Shown here: positions 35,144-44,208 of the stretch, one piece after another
Layout of the letters: each line of letters begins with the position of its first letter
Position numbering within the stretch: position 1 is the first letter of the stretch
NCBI GenBank assembly: GCA_045804965.1
Contig: JBJMMD010000016.1
Coordinates: 297,722-361,721 of the forward strand
DNA: 64,000 nt
DNA from: CAVTUU01 sp045804965
GTDB lineage: Bacteria > Chloroflexota > Chloroflexia > Thermomicrobiales > UBA6265
Direction: 5' to 3'
Program-made: the position numbers and the translations under genes
Notes under the pieces: model-generated
What the model was told of the DNA's origin: nothing
The model's database searches: none
What the model saw: the letters and a program-made list of their open reading frames with translations, nothing else

Positions 35144-36373
35144 CTAGACCGTCCGTTCCTGACCGCGCAGGAATGCCGAAACCGCCCGTCCTAACCGGCG
35201 GACGCCTTCAACTAATTCGTCGTCTCTCAGGCAGGAATAGCTCAAGCGCAACGATGAATGCTCTTCCTGGTTTGGGTAGAACCACGCTCCGGGCAAATAG
35301 ACAACCCCGTGATCGGCCGCCAATTCGAGCATGTGTTCCGCCGCCAGGCAATCGGGCAGCGTCACCCAAACGAAAAAACCGCCGCGGGGAACGGACCAGG
35401 TCACGCTGGGCGGCATGTGCTCCTCGAGTTGCCCCAACATCAGATCGCGGCGCCGGCGGTAGAACGCGCGGACGGCGACGAGATGTTCGTCGAGGAAATC
35501 CTTGGCCGCGTGATAGACGGTCCGCGTCAGAATCCGGTCCCCGTGAATGTCCGACGCTTCCCGCGCCATGAGTGATAAGGCGACGATGTCTCTAGGCGCG
35601 GCCATCCAGCCGACGCGCAATCCAGGCGCGATCGTCTTCGAAAAGGTGCCGAGGTAAACCACGCCCGGATCGAGCGCGCGCAACGGCGGCTCCGGCAGCG
35701 TCTCGTCAAAGAAGATTTCGCCGTATGGATCGTCCTCGAGCACGAGCATGTCGTACTCGCGCGCGAACTCGAGAAGCGCTTCCCGGCGAGCGCGCGTCAT
35801 CGTGTACCCAGTCGGATTCTGAAAGGTCGGAATCGTGTAGATCACCTTGGGCGGACGTGCTATCTCCGCGACAGCCGATTTCAGCGCCTCAACTCGCATC
35901 CCCTCGTCATCAACCGGAATCGCCAGATAGTTCACCTCAAAGGGATTGATCGCTTGCAAGGCGCCGAGGTAGGTTGGGCCTTCGACTACCACCGTGTCGC
36001 CCGGTTGAAGGAAGAGCCGGGAGATGATGTCGATCCCCTGCTGGCTCCCGTTCGTGATCACGATCTCATCCGCCGGCACAACCATCCCCATGGCGGCCAT
36101 GCGCGCGCTGATCAGTTCGCGGAGCGGCGCGTATCCGGCAAGTTCACCGTAATCGAGGGCATCGCGCGCGTTCGCCCAGGCGATCTGGGACGCTTCTTGC
36201 AGCCGCTCGTACGGCATCATTTCTCGATTTGGAGCCCCGCCTCCAAAATAAATGGCATCCGGATGGGCATCGAGGATCGCGGCCACCTCGTCCCAAAAGA
36301 ATGGTTTGTAGACAGCGGCCCGCTTCGCAAACCGCCTCGACTTCATCTCACCGGCAGTCTTCCCTGTTGTCAT
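35144..36373 (-). CDS. lysN: LysN-like PLP aminotransferase (2-aminoadipate aminotransferase)
   Basis: 409-residue class I/II aminotransferase without the DNA-binding domain of MocR proteins. Motifs are ITNGSQQGIDIISRLFLQPGD, VEGPTYLGALQAI, YTIPTFQNPTGYTM, VLEDDPYGEIFFDE, and the PLP lysine in YLGTFSKTIAPGLRVGWM. This combination matches LysN/AAA aminotransferases, which convert 2-oxoadipate to alpha-aminoadipate, the substrate of LysX. Although it is 26 kb from the LysW cluster, it fits that route. Kynurenine or branched-chain aminotransferases are close alternatives. Confidence 0.82.
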   Translation of the reverse strand: MTTGKTAGEMKSRRFAKRAAVYKPFFWDEVAAILDAHPDAIYFGGGAPNREMMPYERLQEASQIAWANARDALDYGELAGYAPLRELISARMAAMGMVVPADEIVITNGSQQGIDIISRLFLQPGDTVVVEGPTYLGALQAINPFEVNYLAIPVDDEGMRVEALKSAVAEIARPPKVIYTIPTFQNPTGYTMTRARREALLEFAREYDMLVLEDDPYGEIFFDETLPEPPLRALDPGVVYLGTFSKTIAPGLRVGWMAAPRDIVALSLMAREASDIHGDRILTRTVYHAAKDFLDEHLVAVRAFYRRRRDLMLGQLEEHMPPSVTWSVPRGGFFVWVTLPDCLAAEHMLELAADHGVVYLPGAWFYPNQEEHSSLRLSYSCLRDDELVEGVRRLGRAVSAFLRGQERTV

Positions 36374-36647
36374 CTGCTCAAGATCATTCCCGCTAACTTC
36401 AATATTCCGTCATCCTACGCAGCTATCCTACGCGGCCGCACCCCATCTTTTCTGCGCGCGCCCCATCCCATCATGCCGAGCGCTCTCCCCCTCCGTCATT
36501 CTGCGCGAAAGCGAAGAATCTCGCCCTGCCCACCACCGTCTTCGTCTAAACTAGATGCCTCGACTCAGCTCGGCTTGACCGGGCTAGCGGGCTCGGCAGG
36601 ACAACATGCGCTCTCGCCTTAGACCGAGACAACAAAACCTGAACGGA

Positions 36648-37415
36648 CTAGCGAGCGAACACATCTGGCAGCGCCGGATCCCCTTCACCACCTGTCAACA
36701 CGATTTCCAGGCGCTTGTTGCTCTTCCCCTTGGACCGTGTGCCCACGACCCGCAACCCGCCGACTTCGCGCGTGTTCGCCACGTGCGTCCCACCGTCGGC
36801 CTGCAAATCAAGCCCGACGATCTCAACGGTCCGCACTTTTGTGATGCCTGCCGGCAGTAAGTTGATCTTGGTCCGGATCAGATCGGGAATCTGAAACGCC
36901 TCGGCCCGCGGCAGGATTTGCACGCGCACATCTCGTCCCTTCGCGATCTCGTCGTTCGCGCGACGTTCGATTTCGGCGACCCGCTCCGGCGTGAACTCCT
37001 CCATCTCGAAATCCATCCGCGCCTTGTCCGGCCCCATGTTGCCGCCGGTGACGAGTGCCCCGTAGTCGCGGAAGACAACACCACACAGCACGTGCAGCGC
37101 GGTGTGCGTGCGCATGAGCCGGTACCTGTGCTCCCAATCGATTTCACCCCGCACTACATCACCAGGCATAGGGAGCCGGTCGCGTGATTCGACTGCGTGC
37201 ACGACCGTTCCGCCGTCCTTGCGGACCGCGGTCAGCGCCCAGGTCTGACCGTCCATAGTCCGAGTCAGCGTGCCTACGTCATGGGGCTGACCACCGCCGC
37301 CCGGGTAAAAGGCTGTGCGATCGAGTGTGATTTCGCCCGTCGCGTCGGCGACAGCGGTCACGACCGCCTCGAACTCGCGCACGTATGCATCGCGCTGGAA
37401 AAGCAACTCAGTCAT
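36648..37415 (-). CDS. AlaX-type alanyl-tRNA editing protein
   Basis: 255-residue stand-alone editing domain related to the AlaRS C-terminal half. It removes wrongly attached serine or glycine from tRNA-Ala. Visible features are RTAFYPGGGGQPHDVGTL, the zinc motif RTHTALHVLCG (HxxxH), and DLQADGGTHVANTREVG (with His of the second zinc pair; the usual Cys is Asp). The start is uncertain: ATG 37415, GTG 37418 and ATG 37424 are close, and AAGGAG sits 11, 8 and 2 bases ahead of them respectively. Confidence 0.88.
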   Translation of the reverse strand: MTELLFQRDAYVREFEAVVTAVADATGEITLDRTAFYPGGGGQPHDVGTLTRTMDGQTWALTAVRKDGGTVVHAVESRDRLPMPGDVVRGEIDWEHRYRLMRTHTALHVLCGVVFRDYGALVTGGNMGPDKARMDFEMEEFTPERVAEIERRANDEIAKGRDVRVQILPRAEAFQIPDLIRTKINLLPAGITKVRTVEIVGLDLQADGGTHVANTREVGGLRVVGTRSKGKSNKRLEIVLTGGEGDPALPDVFAR

Positions 37416-37666
37416 CACCGCCATGGCTCCTTCGACACGACGGCAGACCCGCCGCGCCGATCGGCCCGCTTCCATACTCGTCCGCTTGGGCAGCGATGAT
37501 AGAAGGGTGCGAATCGCCCGTCAAACCAAGCCTTCTTCATGCCCAATTTAGAGAATTTCAGTCAAAGCCACTTGCGACGCAGAGTCACAGTTGCTATGCT
37601 AGCGTTGAGTGTACGTACACCGCCGTTGACTGCCGTGTCCTTTCGCCCCGCGCTGGCGAAGAGCAC

Positions 37667-39169
37667 ATGACCGAACAACACTCGCCGAAAGCTCCTGCTG
37701 TCGCATCGAACGGGCGGCGGACGCTGCTTATTGCGCAGTCGTTCGCGACAACCGAACCGAATCGTGAAAGCGAATGGGCAGATGGGGCGCGAGTAGGCCA
37801 CCGCGACCTCGTCGCGCTCTACGCTCGCCGGCTGGCGCTGCTGTCGACTAGTCAGGATCCGCAAAGTCAACTTCGCTATCAAGCGCGAGTCCTCACCAAG
37901 TGGACGACAATCGAGCCCGTGCAATTCGGCAAGACAAGCGCAGAACGTGCGCGCCCCGCCGTTGAACCGGAGGCGCTGGCGCCGGTCGCCGCCTCGACAC
38001 CGGCGTACATCCTACCTCGTCGCCATCGGCAGTTTCGGTTTCCGGCCCGGGTCTATCGGCTGGTCACCGCCGCGTTCATCGCCACGCTGCTGCTCGGCGG
38101 CGCTTTCGGGCAGTCGCTCGCGCAACAACGTTATCGCGTACGCGACGGGGACACGCTTGCCAGTATCGCGGCTGAGTTCAACGTCGATCCAGATGCAATC
38201 CTACGTTCGAGCTGGATGGCGAATCCGCCCAATCCCGCGGCCGGCGATGTTCTCGTCATCCCTGATCCCGAGCAATCGCCGAGCGACGCGGCCGATGAAG
38301 CGGCCCAACTCGAAGGAACAAGCCCGTGGGTCAGCGAGGCTTACTACGTAGAAGCGGGCGACTCAATCGAGGCAGTCGCCAACGCCTACGGCGTCGATCC
38401 CGATGCCCTCCTGAGCATCAACAATCTGACCTGGGCGTCAGAACTCGAGGTCGGGCAGCGGATCCTGATTCCGGCGTCACGGGAAGCGGTCAGTGGCGAG
38501 GACATCACTAACGACGCAGCAGGCGGCGAATCTGCCACCAATTCAACGCTTGCCGACGATACAGCCGCCAGCGAATCCACCACGAATTCGACGGTTGCCG
38601 ACGATTCGGCGGCGGCCGTTGAAAATGGGGCGAACATCTGGGTGCCGGCATACGTCCAGCAGCGGAACCTGAGCTGCGAGTACGCCTCAACCTATATCGC
38701 GACCGCGGCGTTCGGCGACGGCATCCCCGAGTGGGCGTTCTGGGATAGCATTCCCGAGACGCTGAACCCCCACTATGGCTACCGAGGCAACATCGACGGC
38801 TGGTGGGGCAACTATGACGACTACGGCATTTACCCCGAACCGCTCGTCCCGATCCTCAACAACTACGGCTTCAACGGCGATGTCTTCTACAGCGAAGGCG
38901 ATACGTCTCAACTCACCGCCGAGCTCGATGCCGGTCACCCGGTCATCGTTTGGCTGGCGCTCTGGGGCGACACCGGCGTCGTGTATGCCGACGAAGGAAC
39001 ATATCGGGTCTTCGCCGGCGAACACGTGATGACCGCCTACGGCTATGACAACAACGGGGTCTCTCTCTCGGACCCGGCGACCGGCGGCTACGTCTTCTAC
39101 GATTGGGGCACCTTCATCAGCATGTGGTCTACCAGCGACGGCATGTCGCTCGCTGTTTACCCTGCCTGA
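37667..39169 (+). CDS. LysM - C39-like peptidase surface protein
   Basis: 500-residue envelope protein. After a cytoplasmic N-terminus of about 120 residues comes one membrane helix (VYRLVTAAFIATLLLGGAFG, ending SLAQ). Two LysM repeats follow (YRVRDGDTLASIAAEFNVDP and YYVEAGDSIEAVANAYGVDP), then a Thr/Ser/Ala linker with near repeats of NSTLADDTAASEST, and a C39-like peptidase domain. The catalytic set is readable: Cys in QQRNLSCEYAST, His in GEHVMTAYGYD, Asp in SLSDPATGG. It should bind peptidoglycan or glycans and cleave peptides at the cell surface. Its substrate is unknown. Confidence 0.85.
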   Translation: MTEQHSPKAPAVASNGRRTLLIAQSFATTEPNRESEWADGARVGHRDLVALYARRLALLSTSQDPQSQLRYQARVLTKWTTIEPVQFGKTSAERARPAVEPEALAPVAASTPAYILPRRHRQFRFPARVYRLVTAAFIATLLLGGAFGQSLAQQRYRVRDGDTLASIAAEFNVDPDAILRSSWMANPPNPAAGDVLVIPDPEQSPSDAADEAAQLEGTSPWVSEAYYVEAGDSIEAVANAYGVDPDALLSINNLTWASELEVGQRILIPASREAVSGEDITNDAAGGESATNSTLADDTAASESTTNSTVADDSAAAVENGANIWVPAYVQQRNLSCEYASTYIATAAFGDGIPEWAFWDSIPETLNPHYGYRGNIDGWWGNYDDYGIYPEPLVPILNNYGFNGDVFYSEGDTSQLTAELDAGHPVIVWLALWGDTGVVYADEGTYRVFAGEHVMTAYGYDNNGVSLSDPATGGYVFYDWGTFISMWSTSDGMSLAVYPA

Positions 39170-39456
39170 ATTTAGAAGTGCCGCTCATACTCTAGCTCCG
39201 AGCACGCGCCCGGCCCTCATTGCCCAATTCCGCTTGGGATGTCCACCTACCTGGTCGGGCAGGAAACTCGCGCCCAAAATCTGCCCGGATTGGGGGACAC
39301 GCAGTCGTTCGGCTTGGCTATACTTTCCTCGTATGGTACGAGCATTAGGATAATCGATCGGGGTTTCATCGCCACGCTGACAGCCACTGACCAACAACGC
39401 CATTCCACGTCGCCTCGCTCTCGACTATCCAACGATTTTCCAGCCGGAGTAAGCCG
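39170..39456. other. Intergenic stretch before the ABC exporter
   Basis: No gene recognised. A possible promoter is not clear to me. The ABC start at 39457 has GGAG eight bases upstream. Confidence 0.3.
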
Positions 39457-41445
39457 ATGATGGCTCGCGGCGGCGGGTTCCACGGCCGGCAGTTAACACC
39501 TCGGCCGGGTGACGACCAGCCGATCAATCCGAAAACACTGCGCCGTGTCGCAGGATTCTTCAAACCGTATCGACGCCAAGTCGGGATCACGGTTTTCGCG
39601 ATCCTGGTCACGGCGGTCTTGGGTCTGATCAATCCTTATCTGCTCAAGCTCCTCATCGACGACGCCATCCCCAATCGCGATCTCGACAAGCTCTATCTCT
39701 ACGTCGGGTTGATGATCGCGATCCCGATCGTCACCGGTCTGATCGGGGTCGGCCAGACGTACTTGAACACGGTGATCGGCCAGCGCGTGATGCGCGACCT
39801 GCGCGACGCGCTCTATCGGCATCTGCAACGTCTTCCGCTCCGTTTTTTCACGGCGACTCGAACCGGCGAAATTCAATCTCGTCTTTCCAATGACGTCGGC
39901 GGTGTGCAACAGGTCGTCACCGACACCGCCACGAGCATCGTCAACAACGTCGCGGTTGCGCTCTCGACGATCGTGGCAATGTGGTTGTTGAACTGGCAGC
40001 TCGCACTGCTGTCGCTGGGCTTGCTCCCGTTTTTTCTCATTCTGACCTACAAGGTCGGCGCCGTCCGCCGGGAACTCGCGGGCACGACGCAGCGCACGAT
40101 TGCCGATATGACCGCGCTCATCGAAGAGACGCTCTCCGTCAGCGGCGTGCTGCTCACCAAGGTATTTGGGCGCCAGGACTACCAGGCCGCCCGCTTCCAA
40201 GACGAAAACACGAGGCTTGCCGGACTTCAGGTCCGCCAGCAGATGGTGGGACGATGGTTTTTCATGATCATCGGCACGTTCTTTTCGATCACCCCTGCCT
40301 TTGTCTATCTCCTCGCCGGCTCCAAGATTATTCATGGCGACAACGGGCTGACCATCGGCGATATCGTCGCGTTCACGACCCTACAAAGCCGCCTCTTCTT
40401 CCCAGTCGGGCAATTGCTTGGCGTGCAAGTCGAAATTCAAGGCGCGCTCGCGCTCTTTGACCGCATTTTTGAGTACCTCGATCTTCCGACCGAAATCAGC
40501 GATCGGCCCAACGCCCTGACCCTCGATCCCGCCACGGTTCGCGGCAAGATCCGGTTCGACGACGTCTCGTTCCACTATGACGAGCTGGCCCCAGTGGCGC
40601 TCGCCGCCGTGCCTTCGGCCAACGGGCGCGACAAATCGCCCGATGTTCTTGACGGGCTCGAAAGTAGCGAGACGCAAGCGATCAACCCAATCGAGGTCAA
40701 GCCGTTCACGCTGAACGGCATCGACTTCGAGCTCCAACCTGGTCAACTGGCGGCGCTGGTGGGGCCGAGCGGATCGGGCAAAACGACTATCTCGCTCCTC
40801 GTGCCCCGGCTCTACGACGTGACCTCAGGCGTCGTCAGCATCGACGATATCGATGTCCGCGACATCTCCCTGGCCAGCCTCGGCGAAATCATCGGCATGG
40901 TCACGCAGGAGACGTATCTCTTCCACGCCACGATTCGCGAAAATATCGCGTATGGCCGGCTCGGCGCCTCGGAGGAGGACATCATCGCCGCGACCAAAGC
41001 CGCCGCGCTCCATGATCGAATCATGCAGCTTCCAGATGGGTACGACACGGTCGTCGGCGAGCGCGGATACCGTCTCTCGGGCGGGGAAAAGCAGCGGATC
41101 GCCATCGCCCGCGTCATCCTCAAGGACCCGCGCATCCTGATCTTGGATGAAGCAACGAGCGCGCTCGATACCCACTCCGAGCGCTTGATCCAGTCGGCGT
41201 TAGAGCCCTTGATGGCTGGCAGGACGACGATCGCGATTGCCCACCGGCTGAGCACGATCCTCGCCGCCGACCAAATCTTAGTCATCGAACGCGGGCACAT
41301 CGTCGAACGCGGCACCCACCGCCAATTGCTGGCGCTGAACGGCCTCTACGCTCGCCTCTTCCGCGAGCAGTTCGCCGCAGGCATGATCGAATCTTCCGGC
41401 GCCGTGGAAACCATCGAGGAAGCCGAGATCGCTTCGCCATCGTAA
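39457..41445 (+). CDS. ABC exporter, fused membrane and ATPase domains
   Basis: 662-residue MsbA/LmrA-type half transporter, intact. The membrane domain spans about 30-330 (helices from VGITVFAILVTAVLGLINPYL). The ATPase domain carries GPSGSGKTTISLLVPRLYDV, a Q-loop VTQETYLFHATIRENIAYG, the signature LSGGEKQRIAIARVILKDP, LILDEATSALD and an H-loop IAIAHRLSTI. An extra Ala/Pro-rich insertion (about 385-415) lies before the Walker A region. It probably forms a homodimer. Unlike the exporter pair at 9.4-13.3 kb, it has no lesion and may cover the same function. Confidence 0.93.
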   Translation: MMARGGGFHGRQLTPRPGDDQPINPKTLRRVAGFFKPYRRQVGITVFAILVTAVLGLINPYLLKLLIDDAIPNRDLDKLYLYVGLMIAIPIVTGLIGVGQTYLNTVIGQRVMRDLRDALYRHLQRLPLRFFTATRTGEIQSRLSNDVGGVQQVVTDTATSIVNNVAVALSTIVAMWLLNWQLALLSLGLLPFFLILTYKVGAVRRELAGTTQRTIADMTALIEETLSVSGVLLTKVFGRQDYQAARFQDENTRLAGLQVRQQMVGRWFFMIIGTFFSITPAFVYLLAGSKIIHGDNGLTIGDIVAFTTLQSRLFFPVGQLLGVQVEIQGALALFDRIFEYLDLPTEISDRPNALTLDPATVRGKIRFDDVSFHYDELAPVALAAVPSANGRDKSPDVLDGLESSETQAINPIEVKPFTLNGIDFELQPGQLAALVGPSGSGKTTISLLVPRLYDVTSGVVSIDDIDVRDISLASLGEIIGMVTQETYLFHATIRENIAYGRLGASEEDIIAATKAAALHDRIMQLPDGYDTVVGERGYRLSGGEKQRIAIARVILKDPRILILDEATSALDTHSERLIQSALEPLMAGRTTIAIAHRLSTILAADQILVIERGHIVERGTHRQLLALNGLYARLFREQFAAGMIESSGAVETIEEAEIASPS

Positions 41446-41510
41446 CTAGCGCCCGTCGGAGGGCTGGCTTGAGAACCGGGCCCGCGGCTGCGCCGCGGAG
41501 AGTCGTGCCT

Positions 41511-42047
41511 TCAATACACGATCAAACTTCGCACGTCGTATTCGGCGAGGCGGGTGCGGCCGCCGAGATCGGCCAGTTCCGCAAGCACACTGATACCCGC
41601 GACCGTTGCGCCGAGGCGTTCGACGAGATTCACCGCGGCCCGAACCGTGCCGCCGGTCGCGAGCAGATCGTCGACGATCAACACGCGCTCTCCAGGGACG
41701 ATCGCATCGCTGTGAATCTCCACCGCGTTGGCGCCGTATTCGAGCGCGTACTCTTCGCGAAGCGTGGTGAACGGCAACCGGCCAATCTTCCGCACCGGGG
41801 TGAGCCCAGCCTTCAGTACATAGGCGACGGGAGCGCCGAGGATGAAACCGCGGCTTTCAATCGCCACCACCTCGTTGACTCCACGAAATGGAGCCGCCAT
41901 CGCATCGACCGATTGCCGAAAAGCCTCATGGTCCGCCAACAGGGGCGTGATGTCGCGAAAAAGAATGCCGGGAGTGGGAAAGTCTGGAATATCGCGGACA
42001 AACCGCTTCAGCGCCTCGACGTCGACTTGACTGCCGCGCTCCGCCAT
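41511..42047 (-). CDS. apt: Adenine phosphoribosyltransferase
   Basis: 178-residue purine salvage enzyme forming AMP from adenine and PRPP. It begins with the family segment FVRDIPDFPTPGILFRDITP, contains VVAIESRGFILGAPVAY, and has the PRPP-binding motif VLIVDDLLATGGTVRAA. ATG 42047 follows GGGGGAG and gives the normal length; a longer reading adds 26 unrelated residues. Confidence 0.96.
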   Translation of the reverse strand: MAERGSQVDVEALKRFVRDIPDFPTPGILFRDITPLLADHEAFRQSVDAMAAPFRGVNEVVAIESRGFILGAPVAYVLKAGLTPVRKIGRLPFTTLREEYALEYGANAVEIHSDAIVPGERVLIVDDLLATGGTVRAAVNLVERLGATVAGISVLAELADLGGRTRLAEYDVRSLIVY

Positions 42048-42256
42048 CGCTGCTCCCCCACTGGCTTCATCACGTCGTAAAACCACTACTGCTCCTCGCG
42101 CCGTTGAGTGTACCGCGCCGGTCATCGTGACCGGTTCCGCCTGCTTATTGACACTTAGGCATCAGTTACAATAGATCGGTAGAGAAGATCATCTGGCCCC
42201 GCCGGCTGGCCATGGAGTCCGTTGGCTTCCCGCGAGCGGCATAGGAGCATGCGCGC

Positions 42257-44071
42257 ATGTCATCGGGGCGGTTTCGGTTGGCCAAGCCGATTCGGTTGTT
42301 CATGGTTTTCGCTATCTTCGTCAGCGCCGGCAGTCTTTCAGTCAAAGGCCAAGATGCAGCCGGAGCGCCGCTTTACCCCGATATCAGAACCGCAAAACCA
42401 TCGGGTCTCTACATCCAGGCACCCAACGCCGAACATCCGCATTGGGTGCTCCGCTTCGACAATACGATCGGGAATTGGGGCAGTGGGCGCCTCGAGCTCG
42501 AAGCGATCGCGAACTCCGACAACTCGAAAACGATCTATCAAAATGTCTACGATGCGCCAACCGGCGGCAACCTGGTCACACACATAAAGGTAAACGCAGA
42601 CTTCATCTACCACCCAACCCACAATCATTTCCACTTCACCGATTTTGCCAGTTACGACCTCCTCATCCGAGATTCCAAGGGCGCCTATCGACCAACCGTG
42701 AAGAAGGGCAACAAGACGAGTTTTTGTATCATCGACTCGATTCCCGTTTCCTTTCTTGGTTCGAGCTACAGCGGTTTTCACGGCAGCTACGACTTCTGCG
42801 ACGCTCACATGCAAGGCCTGTCGGCCGGATGGGCGGACGTCTACACGGCGGTGCTTCCCGACCAATGGATCGATCTCGGCTCGACATCGCTCGCCAACGG
42901 TCAGTACGCGATCCTCACCGTCGCCGATCCCATGAATCACCTGCGAGAGTCAAACGATCAGAACAACGCGAATGAAACCTTTTTTACGGTCGCCAGCGGC
43001 CACATCACCATCACCACCGCCCCGCCGACCTGCATAGTGACGCCGGCAATTGCCACGGTCGATCAAACGCTCGTGCTCAATTGCAGCGGGTTCGCCAATG
43101 GTGAGCAAGTGAATCTCTACTGGGGCAGCGTGAACACAACGCCAAAGCAAATCGTGACGGCAACCTCGACCGGCGCCGTGACCGGTTCGTTCAAAATACC
43201 CGAAGCAGGCTCCGGGATTCATTACGTCATCGCCACTGGTCAGACCAGCCACTCAGCGGCCTATGGCGCGATGCAAGTGATCCCGCGCATCTCCATTACG
43301 CCAACGCTCGGCAAAGTCGGATCGACCCTGACCGTCTCCGCTCATGGTTACGCCTCGGGCGAAACGGTCCGCTTCAGCTTCTGCAAAGTGCCGGGAGTGT
43401 CAACGCTGATGGCGACCGCACCGGCCGACAAATATGGCCGGGCCGAGGTGTCCTTCACGGTGCCTGCCAGCCAACTCGGCAGCCACCTCATTGCCGTCAA
43501 GGGCGCGAGCAGCGGCCTGTCCTCAGCGCGCACGTATACCGTGCAACCGAGCGTCCAGCTCTTCCCATCTGCGGGCGTTCCGGGCGCGGCCATCGAATTG
43601 TCACTGCGAGGATTCCAAGCCGGGGAAGTGGTCGCGATCAAGCTCGAAGGCCGCAGCACCCCGGTGAAGATGATCACGGTCTCGTCAACCGGCAGCGCCG
43701 TCGCGAGCTCGGCGACGTCGTTCAAGATCCCAGCGTCATATGGCGGCGGAGATTACCAAGTCACGGCCATGGGCCAAACGAGCAACGTCAACGCCTTCCG
43801 AACGCTTACCGTCCTCGCGAAGAGCGGGGCCAATGCGCCGTCGCCAACGCTCACCGCGACCTTGACGACCACAGCCACGCCAACCGAAGTCGCGTCCCCC
43901 GGAGCGACGGGACCCGTCATTCCGGTTGCGACCGCAACGGAAGGACCGACTGACACGCCAACCGGAACTTCGACCGCTGCTCCCACGGAAACTCAATCCT
44001 TGGCGCCGACTTCAACGCCGATCGACACCCCGACCGAGGTGCCAACGGAGACCTCAACGGTGTCACCGTAA
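42257..44071 (+). CDS. Secreted lysyl-oxidase-like protein with Ig-like repeats
   Basis: 604-residue secreted protein. A signal peptide (IRLFMVFAIFVSAGSLSVKG) leads into a domain with HPTHNHFHF at about 119-127, exactly the H-x-x-H-x-H-x-H copper motif of lysyl oxidases, followed by GKNKTSFC-like context (KKGNKTSFCIIDSIPVSF) and SAGWADVYTAVLPDQWIDL, known from bacterial lysyl oxidases. After it come three Ig-like repeats (about 250-515), each starting with I-TPxxGxVG-type text, and a Thr/Pro-rich tail (TPTEVASPG...TDTPTGTSTAAPTET). It may oxidise lysines on surface or matrix proteins. Activity is unproven. Confidence 0.8.
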   Translation: MSSGRFRLAKPIRLFMVFAIFVSAGSLSVKGQDAAGAPLYPDIRTAKPSGLYIQAPNAEHPHWVLRFDNTIGNWGSGRLELEAIANSDNSKTIYQNVYDAPTGGNLVTHIKVNADFIYHPTHNHFHFTDFASYDLLIRDSKGAYRPTVKKGNKTSFCIIDSIPVSFLGSSYSGFHGSYDFCDAHMQGLSAGWADVYTAVLPDQWIDLGSTSLANGQYAILTVADPMNHLRESNDQNNANETFFTVASGHITITTAPPTCIVTPAIATVDQTLVLNCSGFANGEQVNLYWGSVNTTPKQIVTATSTGAVTGSFKIPEAGSGIHYVIATGQTSHSAAYGAMQVIPRISITPTLGKVGSTLTVSAHGYASGETVRFSFCKVPGVSTLMATAPADKYGRAEVSFTVPASQLGSHLIAVKGASSGLSSARTYTVQPSVQLFPSAGVPGAAIELSLRGFQAGEVVAIKLEGRSTPVKMITVSSTGSAVASSATSFKIPASYGGGDYQVTAMGQTSNVNAFRTLTVLAKSGANAPSPTLTATLTTTATPTEVASPGATGPVIPVATATEGPTDTPTGTSTAAPTETQSLAPTSTPIDTPTEVPTETSTVSP

Positions 44072-44081
44072 GAGTTCCCTC

Positions 44082-44206
44082 ACCCCCAGCCCCTCGCCCT
44101 TGCGAGGGCGAGGGGAGACGCTCGTCTGAGTTTGTGCATCCATCCTTCCTTCTCTCACGCATGGGAGAGGGTGACGCGAAGCGCCGGGTGAGGGAACTCC
44201 CTACCG
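44082..44206. repeat. REP-like repeat pair between convergent genes
   Basis: CCCCTCGCCCTTGCGAGGGCGAGGGG is a long palindrome at 44090-44115. A second hairpin around 44154-44167 is followed by GTGACGCGAAGCGCCGGGTG and AGGGAACTCCC. The layout and tail match the element at 477-530. Confidence 0.75.
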
Positions 44207-44208
44207 AT

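Noticed and set aside
42148..42176. Promoter upstream of the lysyl-oxidase-like gene
   Set aside because: TTGACA is perfect, but the only good -10 (TACAAT) is 13 bases away and the one at 17 bases (ATAGAT) is poor. Left out as a feature.
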